A stretch of 64,000 nt of DNA from the NCBI GenBank assembly GCA_020796225.1, contig CM036758.1, forward strand, positions 66,229,274-66,293,273, read 5' to 3'. Origin of the DNA: Arion vulgaris (taxonomy: Eukaryota > Mollusca > Gastropoda > Stylommatophora > Arionidae). The notes beneath the pieces are model-generated. The model was given only the letters and a program-made list of their open reading frames with translations. It did no database searches and was not told the origin of the DNA. Numbering within the stretch: the first letter of the stretch is position 1; each line of letters starts with the position of its first letter. This document shows positions 51,501 through 61,740 of this stretch, piece after piece. Both the position numbers and the translations under genes were made by a program.

Positions 51501-51952
51501 AAGTAAAAAGTAAAGTAACCCTTTTTTATACCTCAATATCAAGCCCCCTGTGAGTTCGGTTCAATTCCACGGGCTGGCAGAAAAGCTACAGGTTCTCCAG
51601 ATTTATGGTGTTTGTGGCACCGAACCAAAGGGTTACTATGTCCATGGCACTGAGCCGAAGAACTGAAAGCTCAAGTGCTTTTGGATCAAACAAAAAAAAC
51701 CTCAATGTATACAGGGTAATACAGTGTTAGGCCCTTATTTTTGATCGCACGCCAGCACACAATGGTTGCTGTGGTCAAAATGTAGTCAGCTGCTTTACTT
51801 CCCAATGCTTTTTCCTGGTACCCAATTGGGGCTGGATGATCTGAGAGCCCTTATGATCAGAAAAATATGATCACACCCACTGTGGAATTAAACCCTGACC
51901 ATGCACCTAAGATGCAAGTTCACTAATAACTACGATACTATGGTTCTCGATT
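51500..51952 (-). repeat. tRNA-derived SINE, family E, copy c, interrupted
   Basis: Family E sequence on both sides of a family D SINE (51,536-51,703). The host is broken at 'tacctcaat', which is duplicated at the other side. Confidence 0.8.
51536..51703 (+). repeat. SINE-like repeat, family D, nested in family E
   Basis: 5'-truncated copy of 15,500-15,725, with GGTTCAATTCCACGGGCTGG near its start and tail AAACAAAAAAA. It is flanked by ACCTCAATAT and ACCTCAATGT, a 10-bp target-site duplication with one difference. Confidence 0.82.
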
Positions 51953-52119
51953 GGTACATGCTCCCAGTCTAATTTTCACACAATAGACTTATGTGTATTT
52001 GTCCATCATGAATGATGAAGAGAACTCAATATAACTATGTACGGTAAGGCAAAACAACATCTTAAATACTTAAACAACAAGAAAGATACAGAAACAAAAA
52101 TATGTGAGGTCAAGCCCTT

Positions 52120-52368
52120 GAGGAGAAATGATCAACGAATATCAAAGCAGGCATTGAAGTGGGATGCAAAGGGTTCAAGAAAGAGAGGTTGACCTAAGGA
52201 GACCCTGAAACGAACTTTGCTGAGAGAGGCAGGAAATATTGGTCTCAGCTCCATGGAGGAAATTGAGCGAGTTGCCCAGGATAGAGCAGTATGGAGAAAT
52301 TACTTGCAGGCCCTATGTACCAAATAACGGTACGAGAGGAATTATTATTATTATTATTATTATTATAT
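52120..52368 (+). mobile_element. LINE RT tail with ATT microsatellite
   Basis: Plus-strand copy of the 16.77-17.30 kb family: 'RRNDQRISKQALKWDAKG'-type codons, then SMEEIERVAQDRAVWRNY. It ends in about nine ATT units. Confidence 0.85.
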
Positions 52369-52493
52369 AAGCCCTAAATGTATTTACATAAAACAACAGG
52401 ATTACAAACAGGACAGACATAGAAGACAGACATAGAAAAAACATGACCAATGTCTGTAAGAAAGATTGACAACTTTCAAACATAGATCCCAAC

Positions 52494-52632
52494 CTAGATA
52501 AGTTTCCCCTCATCATCTCCTGGTGTCAGCTGAAACAGGTCTTGATCCTGATTAGAGAATTGTGTCAAGGAAAGTATAACATCTTCATCCAGCAAATTGA
52601 TGTAGTACAGAACCAGGGCACCTGGAGGGTAG
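52494..52632 (-). CDS. HPSE: Heparanase-like exon (YPPGALVLYYINL)
   Basis: Acceptor AAGTTTCAG, donor GTTGGG. Encodes YPPGALVLYYINLLDED, then LSLTQFSNQDQDLFQLTPGD. As written the frame meets TAG exactly at the donor. With three G instead of four at 52,506-52,509 it would read DEGNLS and join the last exon in phase. A homopolymer error or a real frameshift. Confidence 0.85.
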
Positions 52633-52732
52633 CTGAAACTTTAAAAATCATTACAGAATAATTTTGTTAACTTTATAAAAGATTACTGCTATTTTTAAAT
52701 CAATAAAATACTGTCATTACTGTCTGCAGTAC

Positions 52733-53005
52733 CTTCTTCTTCTTTGTGTTCGTTCTTTACGACCAATTTTAATCACTCTTTGTGATATGTTTGATCTTTG
52801 CCAAGAACGTGTATACGTTGCACATTGGTTTGGTAGGCCCCTAAACGCATAGACTACCACATATTTAGAACACATGCATTCGATTTCAGCCAAACCTCCT
52901 TAGTTGCCTCTTACGACATGCGTGGCAGGTAACAGTGGTTCTATTCTTTACACCCCAAATTTGGGCCCTGGTAACCACTTGGGCGGGCCCAGGTAACCGC
53001 TCGGA
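52733..53005 (-). repeat. SINE-like repeat, family A
   Basis: Copy of 8,264-8,525 with the same orientation relative to the window; ends next to a family C repeat. Confidence 0.75.
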
Positions 53006-53019
53006 CGGCCTATAGTACC

Positions 53020-53230
53020 GCTTTTTAGAGTGGTTTAGGACAGGTGGGATGAAAGCCTGAAGTATTTAATGGCCGTATGGCTAGTACGTACAGTTGGTGC
53101 AAAGCTGTTCAGGTTAGGAATTTTAATTTATGCCTACAACAAATAAAAATCCTTGACCTTACCGTGGAGTGAACACGGCGCTCTCTCATCGGAGCGGCGC
53201 TCTAATCAATTCGGTCAGATGCCCTTTCTA
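53020..53230. repeat. SINE-like repeat, family C, copy b
   Basis: Counterpart of 18,975-19,250. Confidence 0.65.
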
Positions 53231-53861
53231 AATCAATGGTCAAATTTAATTTTGGGGCTGAACATTAATTTTAAATATAGTTGTTTAGGTTATATTCAGA
53301 TATCAAAGTCCTCGTGAGAGCCAAGATTCTAAGTATACACTCTGTTGCAGAATATCCAGGTGAGATTGACCAGTCATGATATGTGGATGTCTGATAAAAC
53401 AATCAAACCGCTGTTAACTGGAACAGGAGCTTAGCTGGTTACAAATACTATCTCTATTTCTTATTTGGTCATGAACTTTGTCACTTGAACGGACCAGGTT
53501 CAAGTCTGAATTTTATTTTTAATTGTCCATGTTTCCTTAGAATGACAAAAACATATTCAGCATTTATTTGTTTTGCTATTCATAATTATTTTGTCTAGTC
53601 TTTTAGTTCTTCTAATTCACAGCCCATTAACAATAGGCCAGAGCCTTCTTAATTATATCAGTGCATGTTGGTCATTAAAATAGTAGAAGGCATACAGGCC
53701 TTAACTAAACAACATCAAAACAGGATCTAGCCATGTGAAAAAATTACTAGCATAAATATTTAAAGATAAGATGGCGTTTTGTTTTTGGAATTTTATGGGA
53801 TATTCCAGAAAATGAGAAGCATTATATGCAACAGGTCAGTGTCAATTGAGGTCAGAATGAG

Positions 53862-54492
53862 AGTTATATAGTGCTACATATAACCAATACTGACATACGG
53901 ATGCGAGTCTGAGAGTTATACATGCTACATATAACCAATACTGACATACGGATGCGAGTCTGAGAGTTATACATGCTACATATAACCAATACTGACATAC
54001 GGATGCGAGTCTGAGAGTTATACATGCTACATATAACCAATACTGACATACGGATGCGAGTCTGAGAGTTATACATGCTACATATAACCAATACTGACAT
54101 ACGGATGCAAGTCTGAGAGTTATACATGCTACATATAACCAATACTGACATACGGATGCGAGTCTGAGAGTTATACATGCTACATATAACCAATACTGAC
54201 ATACGGATGCGAGTCTGAGAGTTATACATGCTACATATAACCAATACTGACATACTGATGCGAGTCTGAGAGTTATACATGCTACATATAACCAATACTG
54301 ACATACGGATGCAAGTCTGAGAGTTATACATGCTACATATAACAAACGACATACGATGCAGTCTGAAGTTATACATGCTACATATAACAATACTGACATC
54401 GGATGCGAGTCTGAGAGTTATACATGCTACATATAACAATACTGACATACGGATGCAGTCTGAGATTACATGCTACATATAACCAATACTGA
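53862..54492. repeat. 51-bp minisatellite derived from a LINE codon block
   Basis: About 12 units of CTACATATAACCAATACTGA, then CATACGGATGCGAGTCTGAG and AGTTATACATG (51 bp). The unit contains the RT codons that at 1,455 and 54,482 precede 'tatgagtcatgg' in the LINE, so the array arose by amplification inside that LINE. 17 codons per unit and open on the minus strand, hence spurious ORFs. The last units are indel-damaged. Confidence 0.96.
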
Positions 54493-54985
54493 CATATGGG
54501 TATGAGTCATGGATGGTAAACAAACAGATAGAAAAATCTCTGAGGGCCACAATGTAGTTTTATAGAAGAATTACGAGAATCCCATAGTCGGCTAACATGA
54601 TGAATGTGGTGATGTTGGATGAAGCCAAGACACAGAGAAAGCACAGAGAAAGCACAGAGAAAGCACAGAGAAAGCACAGAGAAAGCACAGAAAGACAGAA
54701 AAGCACAGAAAGCACAGAGAAAGCACAGAGAAAGCTTATTATCAATATAAGAAAGAAGCACTCATCATTTTTCAGACATGTGATGAGATGGGGCAGTTTA
54801 GAACACATTGTAACAACCGGTAAAATCGAGGGAGATGAGACAGAGGAAGACAGAGAGAGTTATTTTGGACAGCCTAGCTTCAGAGCATGAAAGAGTATCA
54901 ACATCTGAGTATACCAGGGACAGAGATGTGTGGAGTTTCATAATTGTCTATGCCAGTCGGTAAGGCACTTGATGATGGTGATATA
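54480..54985 (+). mobile_element. LINE RT tail, second family, with an internal array
   Basis: Plus strand: YGYESWMVNKQIEKSLRA, FYRRITRIP, then LIINIRKKHSSFFRHVMRW and GSLEHIVTTGKIEGDE. Related to 17,940-18,380. A short 11-bp array (54,630-54,735) lies inside it. Confidence 0.82.
54630..54735. repeat. 11-bp tandem repeat (AGCACAGAGAA)
   Basis: About nine units, some shortened, within the LINE RT tail; yields the peptide HREST/KAQRK in rotation. Confidence 0.93.
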
Positions 54986-55079
54986 TATATTGTTTTACAG
55001 AAGGATAATGAGAATTTTATTGACTGCTGAATATAATAAATTCTTATAAAAATGTAAAATGGGGAAGACTGCAGTAAAA

Positions 55080-55740
55080 CTTGTACGTGTGCTTATGTAA
55101 TACAGACCCGCACTGTATCTTTTCCAAAAGCCACGTTCGTTATTGAAGACAGTTTCACGTGCAAGTCCCGGAATATTATCTATGCCATTATCTGCAAGCG
55201 GTGCAACAAGGCCTATATTGGTGAGACCGGCGAGAGGCTCAGTGACCGATTCGCCCAACACTTGCGCGATATACGCCAATGCTCTGTGACCCTGTAGCTA
55301 CCCATTTCAATGATACTGGCCATTCAGGAGCTTGCAATGTCCAGGTCACAGCCATCCGATCATGTTCCTCTGATGATCGTAGTCGATTTGCTCTGGAGAA
55401 CCGTTTTATTTTGTTATATGGTACCTTGCGGCCTCTTGGACTCAACGCATTACATTCCTATGCTTCTTAGTACTTTCTCATCTCATGCCTTGTAATCTAT
55501 ATGTGTATTTGCTTCATATATATAATTTATATTTTCACTTGATTGTATATTGTTTCTCTTCTTTTCCACTTCTAGTTTTGTGTTGCACTCATTTTGTTAT
55601 TCGTTTTTATTCCCAGATTTTCATTAGATACATTTGCATGTTTCCGTTATCGTCCATTTGTAAGTATTCTCTGAAATTCGTCACTCCTGTTGTGTAGTTT
55701 GCTTGTAAAGGCCTTTTGGTCGAAACGTTGCTTTTTATCG
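55080..55740 (+). mobile_element. Penelope-like element 3' end (GIY-YIG)
   Basis: Plus strand: FVIEDSFTCKSRNIIYAIIC, then KRCNKAYIGETGERLSDRFA and QHLRDIRQCS. After a frame change near 55,295 it reads ATHFNDTGHSGACNVQVTAI and LENRFILLYGTLRPLGLNA. The IYAI..C..C..AYIGET core is the GIY-YIG nuclease of Penelope-like retroelements. It is followed by untranslated sequence containing AAGGCCTTTTGGTCGAAACG, resembling the hammerhead-ribozyme-like segment of these elements. 5'-truncated; it lies in an intron of the heparanase-like gene. Confidence 0.85.
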
Positions 55741-56075
55741 TCACTGTTTCTGTATTTTGTAAAACTATAGTACTTTGTTTGTACATGTTTCGCTATAAAA
55801 AATGTACAAATACTAAAAGAATCATAGATGCAGATGCTATACTCATTAAAAAAAAATTTAAAGAATATCATTTACTGACAAAAATGCTGATAAATTGTAT
55901 TTAAAAATGAATTTTATATCAAATGGACTAACCACTACACGACTGCAGCTCTCCATAAAGCCAGTGCCAACAGCTTAATGACACACATATCTCCATCACC
56001 AGCAATTTATTGGGTAAGAATAGTTATTTTTGACAGGGATCAAAGGTCATTGAAAGAATACTGTTAAATACTTAC

Positions 56076-56191
56076 ACATCTGTCCTTGCGCAGTGTCCAT
56101 ATACTCTTACTTTCCCTAATTCAGGTTGTGCGATGACAGGGAATACTGGACCTTCAACTAGTCTTTTAAACAAAACTGAGAGATAGAAGTC
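56076..56191 (-). CDS. HPSE: Heparanase-like exon (DFYLSVLFKRL)
   Basis: Acceptor TCATCAACAG, donor GTAAGT. Encodes DFYLSVLFKRLVEGPVFPV, then ELGKVRVYGHCARTD, matching the family's 'DYWLSLLFKKLV' and 'LRVYxHC' blocks. Confidence 0.92.
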
Positions 56192-56689
56192 CTGTTGATG
56201 ACAAAAACATGTCATGAAAATTTCAATGACATATCCAGATAATGAAAATGTTTACATTTTTTGATGTCATCTGCATGCTGGAAAAGACAACAGGCATTTA
56301 ACATTTTTAAAATAATGTTTCAAACATACAAGGCGGGAGTAAAATAAACTTTAATATGACAATAAAAAGTAATAGAAATCATGTAGTGAATTGTTGTACC
56401 AGATATATTCCACTTCCTGTTTGAGGTACTAGTCTGCATCTCCTATACTATTTATGGGAAGTATGATATTAACAGAGCATAACCACGATAGCCACCCACT
56501 TGAAAGAATACACAAGAGAGAAGCTGTGTACAGTTATAAATTTTTGGACTGTGAGGGTTAAAAGCCAGCAGATGTATATTACATGACACATAGGATTGTT
56601 TTCGGACATACAGAGTTTGTACTTTGTGTAATACTCTCAACAGGTGGTGTGACACTTCTGTGGAGAGTGACCGAGCTATATGGGATAAA

Positions 56690-56841
56690 ACCTGGTGAAA
56701 TTAGCTCTTAGTGGACCAGGACAAAAGCCAAGTTTTTACAAGCCATTTGTTTTTAGAATAAAAACGCCCTTTAGTGTGGCTCCTGGTAAAAGGTGTCAAC
56801 CCAAAGCCACGTAGTGTGGCGTTTGGTTCACAAGGAGTTAA
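56690..56841. mobile_element. TTAA-bounded MITE, family 3, copy b
   Basis: Reverse complement starts TTAACTCCTTGTGAACCAAA and matches 24,847-24,990. Confidence 0.6.
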
Positions 56842-56929
56842 GTCAATCCTTAGGCTTTATACTATTTTTTTTTTAAAAGTCAGTATCGGGATGATTTTTG
56901 TTATTTAGCAAGGTTATGCCTGGCACAGG

Positions 56930-57440
56930 GAGTTTAAATTGGGTGAACTGATGAAGCTTGCACTAGACAACCTCACTTGTATCAGCTTTAATTGGTTATT
57001 GGTTACTGAATCGACATCATTGCACTCCGGGCATACCCATATGTGCTCCTCTCCCCAACAGACATAAAGAGTATTCATACTGATGGTTCCCATGCCTTGC
57101 TGGTTAAGCACACTCCTCTCTGTACCCTTCAAGCATCCTGTTCTACAGGTGCAATTTGTAAATCCAAACTCCTTGGGTAAAATCAGTATTAATTTAAGTG
57201 TCCTCATCCAAAAGTATGTTGCTGAGAGACCAAAGAACATCCTCCTTATACATCCTAAACTCCCAGACAATCGATACAAGCATGTCCACTCTCTCATGCT
57301 GTGAACAGCCACAGCCTCAGAATAGTAGATCCCCATAAGCCTCAGAAGGTTGGAAACATCTATAGATGTCATCCACTCATACCACAACCTGCCATTCAGG
57401 ATCTTCAAAAGCATTGACTGAGAGTCAGACTCCCAGCTTT
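56930..57440 (+). repeat. Interspersed repeat, copy b
   Basis: Counterpart of 27,425-27,960. The 166-codon minus ORF here is not conserved as an ORF in the other copy. Confidence 0.6.
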
Positions 57441-57574
57441 AAAATACCTAAAAAGTCAAATCTGGGAGTAGGATGCAAAAGTGAGATAGACACTATTCTT
57501 CTGCCACATGGATCTGGAGGAAACTACATCCTAGCAACCTACTTTTTTTTTTTCCCTTTTTATAATTGGTAGCG

Positions 57575-57912
57575 CCCAAGTGGTTACCGGGCCCAAATTT
57601 GGGGTGTAAAGAATAGGACCACTGTTACCTGCCATGCATGTCATAAGAGGCGACTAAGGAGGTTTGGCTGAAATCGGATGCATGTGTCCTAAACGTGTAG
57701 AAGTCTATGCGTTTAGGGACCTACCAAACCAATGTGCAACGTATACTCGTTCTTGGCAAAGATCAAACATATCACAAAGAGTGATTAAAATTGGTCGTAA
57801 AGAACGAATGTAAAGAAAAAGATAATTGGTAGCGGGGCTCAAATTGGGGTGTAAAGAATAGAACCACTGTTACCTGCTATGCATGTCGTAAGAGGTGTCT
57901 AAGGAGGTTGGG
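57575..57912 (+). repeat. SINE-like repeat, family A, full copy plus partial copy
   Basis: 57,575-57,830 is a full family A unit on the plus strand. 57,831-57,912 restarts the unit ('ggggctcaaattggggtgtaaagaatagaaccactgttacc') and is cut short. Confidence 0.75.
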
Positions 57913-58271
57913 CGTGGGGCTAGCTACCCCACACCATAAAAGACACATCGCCGAAGGATAAGCACCAGAGCTCCAAATGGTGCTGAAGATGTGACGTAAA
58001 ACACACCACTGCTAAGGCTGCATGAATCAGATTTCCACATGAATAGAATTTATGGGGAGGTCTGGTACATCGGTCTGGGCGGTGATCGCAAGAGAGACCT
58101 CAACCTGAGTTGCCTCTTACGACATGCCTTGTAGGTCGCAGTGCTACTATTGTTTGCTCCCTCGAGAGCCCAGGCAGCACAAGGCATGGTGTGAGGAATT
58201 GTGACAAATAATAACATCTTGCATAGAGATTAAATTCATTGGAAGTGAACACAAAACAAATATATGCTTAC

Positions 58272-58386
58272 AGGGTTTGGATCTAATGTTCCAGTTGCAA
58301 CAAGTGCGTAAGAACCTGAAATAAACGTCTGTCTGAACACTCTTGTCAATCCATATTGTGCTGCAATGCCCAATTTGTCCAACCAC
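58272..58386 (-). CDS. HPSE: Heparanase-like exon (WLDKLGIAAQ)
   Basis: Acceptor TGTATTGTAG, donor GTAAGC. Encodes WLDKLGIAAQYGLTRVFRQT, then FISGSYALVATGTLDPNP, corresponding to 'MWLDKLGLSARxGIEVVxRQ' and 'DPLP' in the family. Confidence 0.92.
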
Positions 58387-58399
58387 CTACAATACACAA

Positions 58400-59030
58400 G
58401 ACAAAGATTAGGTTATAAATAGAAGGTCCTTACACTCAATCCTAACTGATTGTATATGAGACGTCTTTTAAAAGATCGAAATGTCTTATCGTAGGAACAA
58501 AATGGCACATGAAAAATGTGTAATATTTTTTTCCATTACTCATATGTTATTGTTTGTTATATAGAGGATTAAAGCCTCTTTAAGTCGAGACACACACTTT
58601 CAACCTAAGTAGAACCTTTTATTGGTGATATCAGAGCGTGTAGGCCAACTAACATGAAAAATAAGAATTAACTTCTTGTGGAGAATCTAAAGTATTATAA
58701 TCATTTCCATTACTTTCCGTTCCTATTTGACTTTTCTATTAACTGAACTACTTAAAGTGATGTGTAAACGATAATGAATAAATATCATGACGGCTTATGC
58801 TAGAAGTAGAAGTGAAACAGAGTTTACCGTTCATTCTAGGATACTCTGTGATCGAAAACACTAGAGATTTGTCATCAATGGTCAAGGTGCTAGCTGGTAA
58901 AAAGTTAATTTGTTTTCAATTTAATATCTAATAAGTCATATTGTAAATCATAATTAGAAACAATAATTTAGTTTCGCTAAACCTCCTGTGCAATTTTTGG
59001 GGGAACTAAACAAATAATTCTGTACAGAGG
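58400..59030. other. Intronic sequence without recognised features
   Basis: AT-rich intron of the heparanase-like gene; no repeat shared with the rest of the window was seen. Confidence 0.35.
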
Positions 59031-59034
59031 CTTA

Positions 59035-60200
59035 AAAAAAACTCTGTAGCGAATCAGTTAAACCTACTTTTGTATATATTTTGTGTTTATTTATTAATTT
59101 GTCCGTGTCGTAATATCTTTGCAGTATACATTTGCCATTGCTTTCAGAAGGGTTATGACAGCTTACTAGATACTCATCAACAAATAGCTTGTCCTGAGCA
59201 GAACATTGCCAACCCAACAGTCCTCTGGAATTTCTCTTTCTCATAGGCCAGATGTCCCGCCTCTGCAGACGTCATGTTCAAACCATCAGTTACATCCTGA
59301 ATCCATCTTCTCTGCAGTCTTTCTCTTTTTTCTTTTGCTTTGTTTTAGTGCCATTTCAACTTCAGATTCTAAAGTGTTCAATTGTTGGTATTTTCCATGT
59401 TTCATTTGAAATGTTTTTGTACCTTGTGTTTCACAGTTTAACAGTTTGGTGAAATATTCTTTCCATCTATTTTTAATATCTTTGCTGTTGGTAAGAAGTT
59501 TCCTAGACTTGTTATTTATAATGGTGACTGGATTGAATTGTTCTTCTCTTAGCCTCATTGCCTTGATGCTTCTGTAAAATTTTCTTGGTGCCTTAGTGCA
59601 TACTTCCTCTAAATGTTCTCCATACTTTGCTCAAGATTCTGATTTAGATGACTTTACTTTTACTATTCATTCTTGCAGTTCTGTATTGGGTGTAGTCTTC
59701 ATCTAATTTTGACTTTTGCCACCTGTGAAAACATTTTTCTTTTCTTGTATAGACCTTTTAACTTCTTCATTCCATCATGCTGTGTGCTTTCTGTGCTTAT
59801 TTCACTTTTTAAGTCTACAATTTTCTTTCACTATATCCATGATATTTGTTTTGAAGATTTGCCATTCCTTATTTATGTTGCTTACTCCTCTAGGTGTTAA
59901 TAGCTGATGTAACTGCTCCTTCAATTTGATTCCTAGTTTAATTATTATTTAGCTTTTCAATATCTATTATTTCAATTTGTTGAGTTGTACTCCTGTCTTG
60001 TTTTCTAATTGATTTTTGTAGAAATAGTACCACTGGTCTATGATCAGAGTCTAATATTGCATTTGGGATGGCTCTTGCTTTTTTTATTCTCCATATTCAC
60101 TTTTTTTTGCTAATATAAAGTCGTTGATTTCTTTATTACATAATAATTAATTAACAATTGTCAATGTCATGATGCTAGCAAGTACTATTTCTGGAAAGTC
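59035..60200 (-). mobile_element. LINE fragments (tail, RT N-terminal side, endonuclease side)
   Basis: Minus strand. 59,135-59,245 has the tail RNSRGLLGWQCSAQDKLFVD. 59,286-59,558 has NNKSRKLLTNSKDIKNRWKE and YFTKLLNCE, the linker before the RT domain. 59,960-60,110 resembles the end of the endonuclease domain. The RT domain between them is deleted. Same family as the LINE around the 34.6-kb array. Confidence 0.7.
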
Positions 60201-60249
60201 AAAGCTCTAAATATCTCTCTCCCACTCGTGATCACTGCTTAGACTGATG

Positions 60250-60440
60250 TACCAGATTTCCCATAATTTCTGCTTTGTTTTTAGGTACTCTGTCCCTCGT
60301 CAGCTTCTCATTTAGCTCGGTATTTTCCAACCAGGTTTCATTTCTTAGGCCTGCTGGCAGTGGACAGTCTTGCAGTAGGTGCTCTGTCGCATGTCCGTCT
60401 TCTCATGGTGGCACAGGTTAGTTGTGCCAATTTTTAATTT
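60250..60440 (-). mobile_element. RNase H-type LINE C-terminal fragment
   Basis: The minus strand carries the Cys-containing 'C..H...E H.L..CP' tail, readable as TYCKTVHCQQA and NETWLENTELNEKL in mixed frames. Confidence 0.5.
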
Positions 60441-60732
60441 GTTGTAAAGGTGAGGCTGTTATGGCGGTGCATGGAGGTGGAATATGACAACTTGTTTGCT
60501 ACAGGACAGACCATAGTACCCAACTTTGGCGCTAGTTGAGGGTAGTCTTAGCGACCACTTCTCTCTAAAGTTCTAAATATGAAACTGTTACTCCAAAACT
60601 AATAAGTCAAAGATTTTGCCAAACCTCATATGTTGAAGCTATTAAGTCAAAGCTTGAAGTCGGGATATGACTGTATTCTAAAAATGTTTCAAGATGCACT
60701 ACATCAACCAGATGAGAGCAAATTCCACTTAC

Positions 60733-60930
60733 AAAAATCCTGCAGCATAGGTATTGGATAGACTTTGGAGCACCACTCCTAGCAAGAAGATGTCTCTGTT
60801 AATCGAATGGGGACCCGAGTGAACTACTTTTGTAAGGTTAAGAGCCACATCCAGCACAATCTTCAATGAGTCCATGAGGGTAGTGTTATAAAAATCTTCA
60901 ATTGTTGCAATTGCACCATTCTGGTAGTAG
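60733..60930 (-). CDS. HPSE: Heparanase-like exon with missing nucleophile block
   Basis: Acceptor TTCTGAAAG, donor GTAAGT. Encodes YYQNGAIATIEDFYNTTLMD, then SLKIVLDVALNLTKVV, SINRDIFLLGVVLQS and LSNTYAAGF. The family has GETSSAYGGGAP between the WLG and LSxTxAAGF blocks. Here only about ten unrelated residues intervene, while a shifted frame reads RSGAPK. A deletion of roughly 15-20 nt plus a 1-nt change would explain this. Confidence 0.88.
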
Positions 60931-61084
60931 CTTTCAGAAAAAGAAAAACAGTGACAGGTTAAATTATGTGCATTCACAGTGAGCACAACAAGAAGGAGGG
61001 ATATATATATATACAGAACGAAGGGATACAAATGAAAACATGTGTCATGGAGGAGAAAGGATAAAACAAGTAAACATACAGCAA

Positions 61085-61383
61085 AGAAAATATATATAAA
61101 GGTGGAAGAATACAACGAGAAAATATACAGAAGTTGGAAGAATACAACGAGAAAACATACAGAAGTTGGAAGAAATACAACGAAAACATACAAAGTTGGA
61201 AGAATACAATGAGAAAACATACAGAAGTTGAAGAATACAACGAGAAAACATACAGAAGTTGGAAGAATACAATGAGAAAACATACAGAAGTTGGAAGAAT
61301 ACAGCGAGAAAACATACAGAAGTTGGAAGAATACAACGAGAAAATATACAGAAGTTGGAAGAATACAACGAGAAAACATACAT
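61085..61383. repeat. 32-bp minisatellite, about 9 copies
   Basis: Unit GGAAGAATACAACGAGAAAA then CATACAGAAGTT (32 bp), with CAATG/CAACG/CAGCG variants. In an intron of the heparanase-like gene; ORFs such as a 216-codon minus ORF are artefacts that also run through the neighbouring real exon. Confidence 0.96.
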
Positions 61384-61486
61384 AATGCAAATTTTTCGTA
61401 GGCGTAGATAGATTTACTTCCATGTTAATCACGTAACCATTCATTCATTATACAATGTTTGTTTGAGAACAAAGTTATACACTTAC

Positions 61487-61536
61487 TGATGGATACCAAT
61501 TTCATTTGTAACATTTGCACTCCAGCTTGAGTAAAT
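61487..61536 (-). CDS. HPSE: Heparanase-like small exon (FTQAG / IHHYY)
   Basis: Acceptor TTGACAG, donor GTAAGTG. The upstream part reads RFTQAGVQMLQ in one frame, matching the family's FLKAGGEVID. The end reads NEIGIH in the next frame and joins HYYQNG in phase, matching VTWHHYY. A single-base indel between 'ttacaa' and 'atgaaatt' would reconcile them. A 39-nt alternative exon from 61,525 is possible. Confidence 0.6.
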
Positions 61537-61677
61537 CTGTCAATCAAAATGTATTCAATTTTCAGTATCAAATACACTCAAGGTATGAATATATGTATTT
61601 TAAAATCAACTTTCTGATGGCTACCTATTGATCAGTCAATAGTTGGTCTAATAATAAACTTAGGGTAGAGTGAGAGT

Positions 61678-61740
61678 GTGTTTAACTGGTGAGTAACAGG
61701 AACATCAGTATGATACCCTTCGTATTTGTTGGAGGAGACT
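61678..61740. repeat. Short interspersed repeat, copy b
   Basis: Counterpart of 50,600-50,690. Confidence 0.5.

Larger units (their letters stand above)
50357..61536 (-). pseudogene. HPSE: Heparanase-like gene (GH79), 3' six exons, with lesions
   Basis: Endo-beta-glucuronidase of heparan sulfate (GH79), normally lysosomal or secreted. Minus-strand exons: 61,536-61,487, 60,930-60,733, 58,386-58,272, 56,191-56,076, 52,632-52,494 and 50,528-50,357. They read IHHYYQNGAIATIEDFYN, NTYAAGFLWLDKLGIAAQYG, DFYLSVLFKRLV, VRVYGHCARTD, YPPGALVLYYINL and FVKLNGQILLLS to SFGFIVIPQANVPAC, collinear with animal heparanase. Splice sites and most phases agree. Lesions: (a) the segment carrying the nucleophile Glu (family GETSSAYGGGAP) is missing in the 60,733 exon, with GAPK legible only in another frame; (b) one extra G in a GGGG run (52,506-52,509) breaks the 52,494 exon; (c) a probable 1-nt shift in the 61,487 exon. 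Either a decaying gene or consensus errors. The 5' half, including the proton donor, lies beyond 61.5 kb and is probably outside the window. Confidence 0.85.

Noticed and set aside
53842..54448. ORFs of 185 and 194 codons on the minus strand
   Set aside because: Produced by the 51-bp array (17 codons per unit).
56914..57414. 166-codon minus ORF as a gene
   Set aside because: It lies in an interspersed repeat whose other copy (27,425-27,960) does not keep the ORF.
60729..61444. A 216-codon minus ORF and its shadows as genes
   Set aside because: They run through the 32-bp minisatellite; only 60,733-60,930 is a real exon (heparanase-like).
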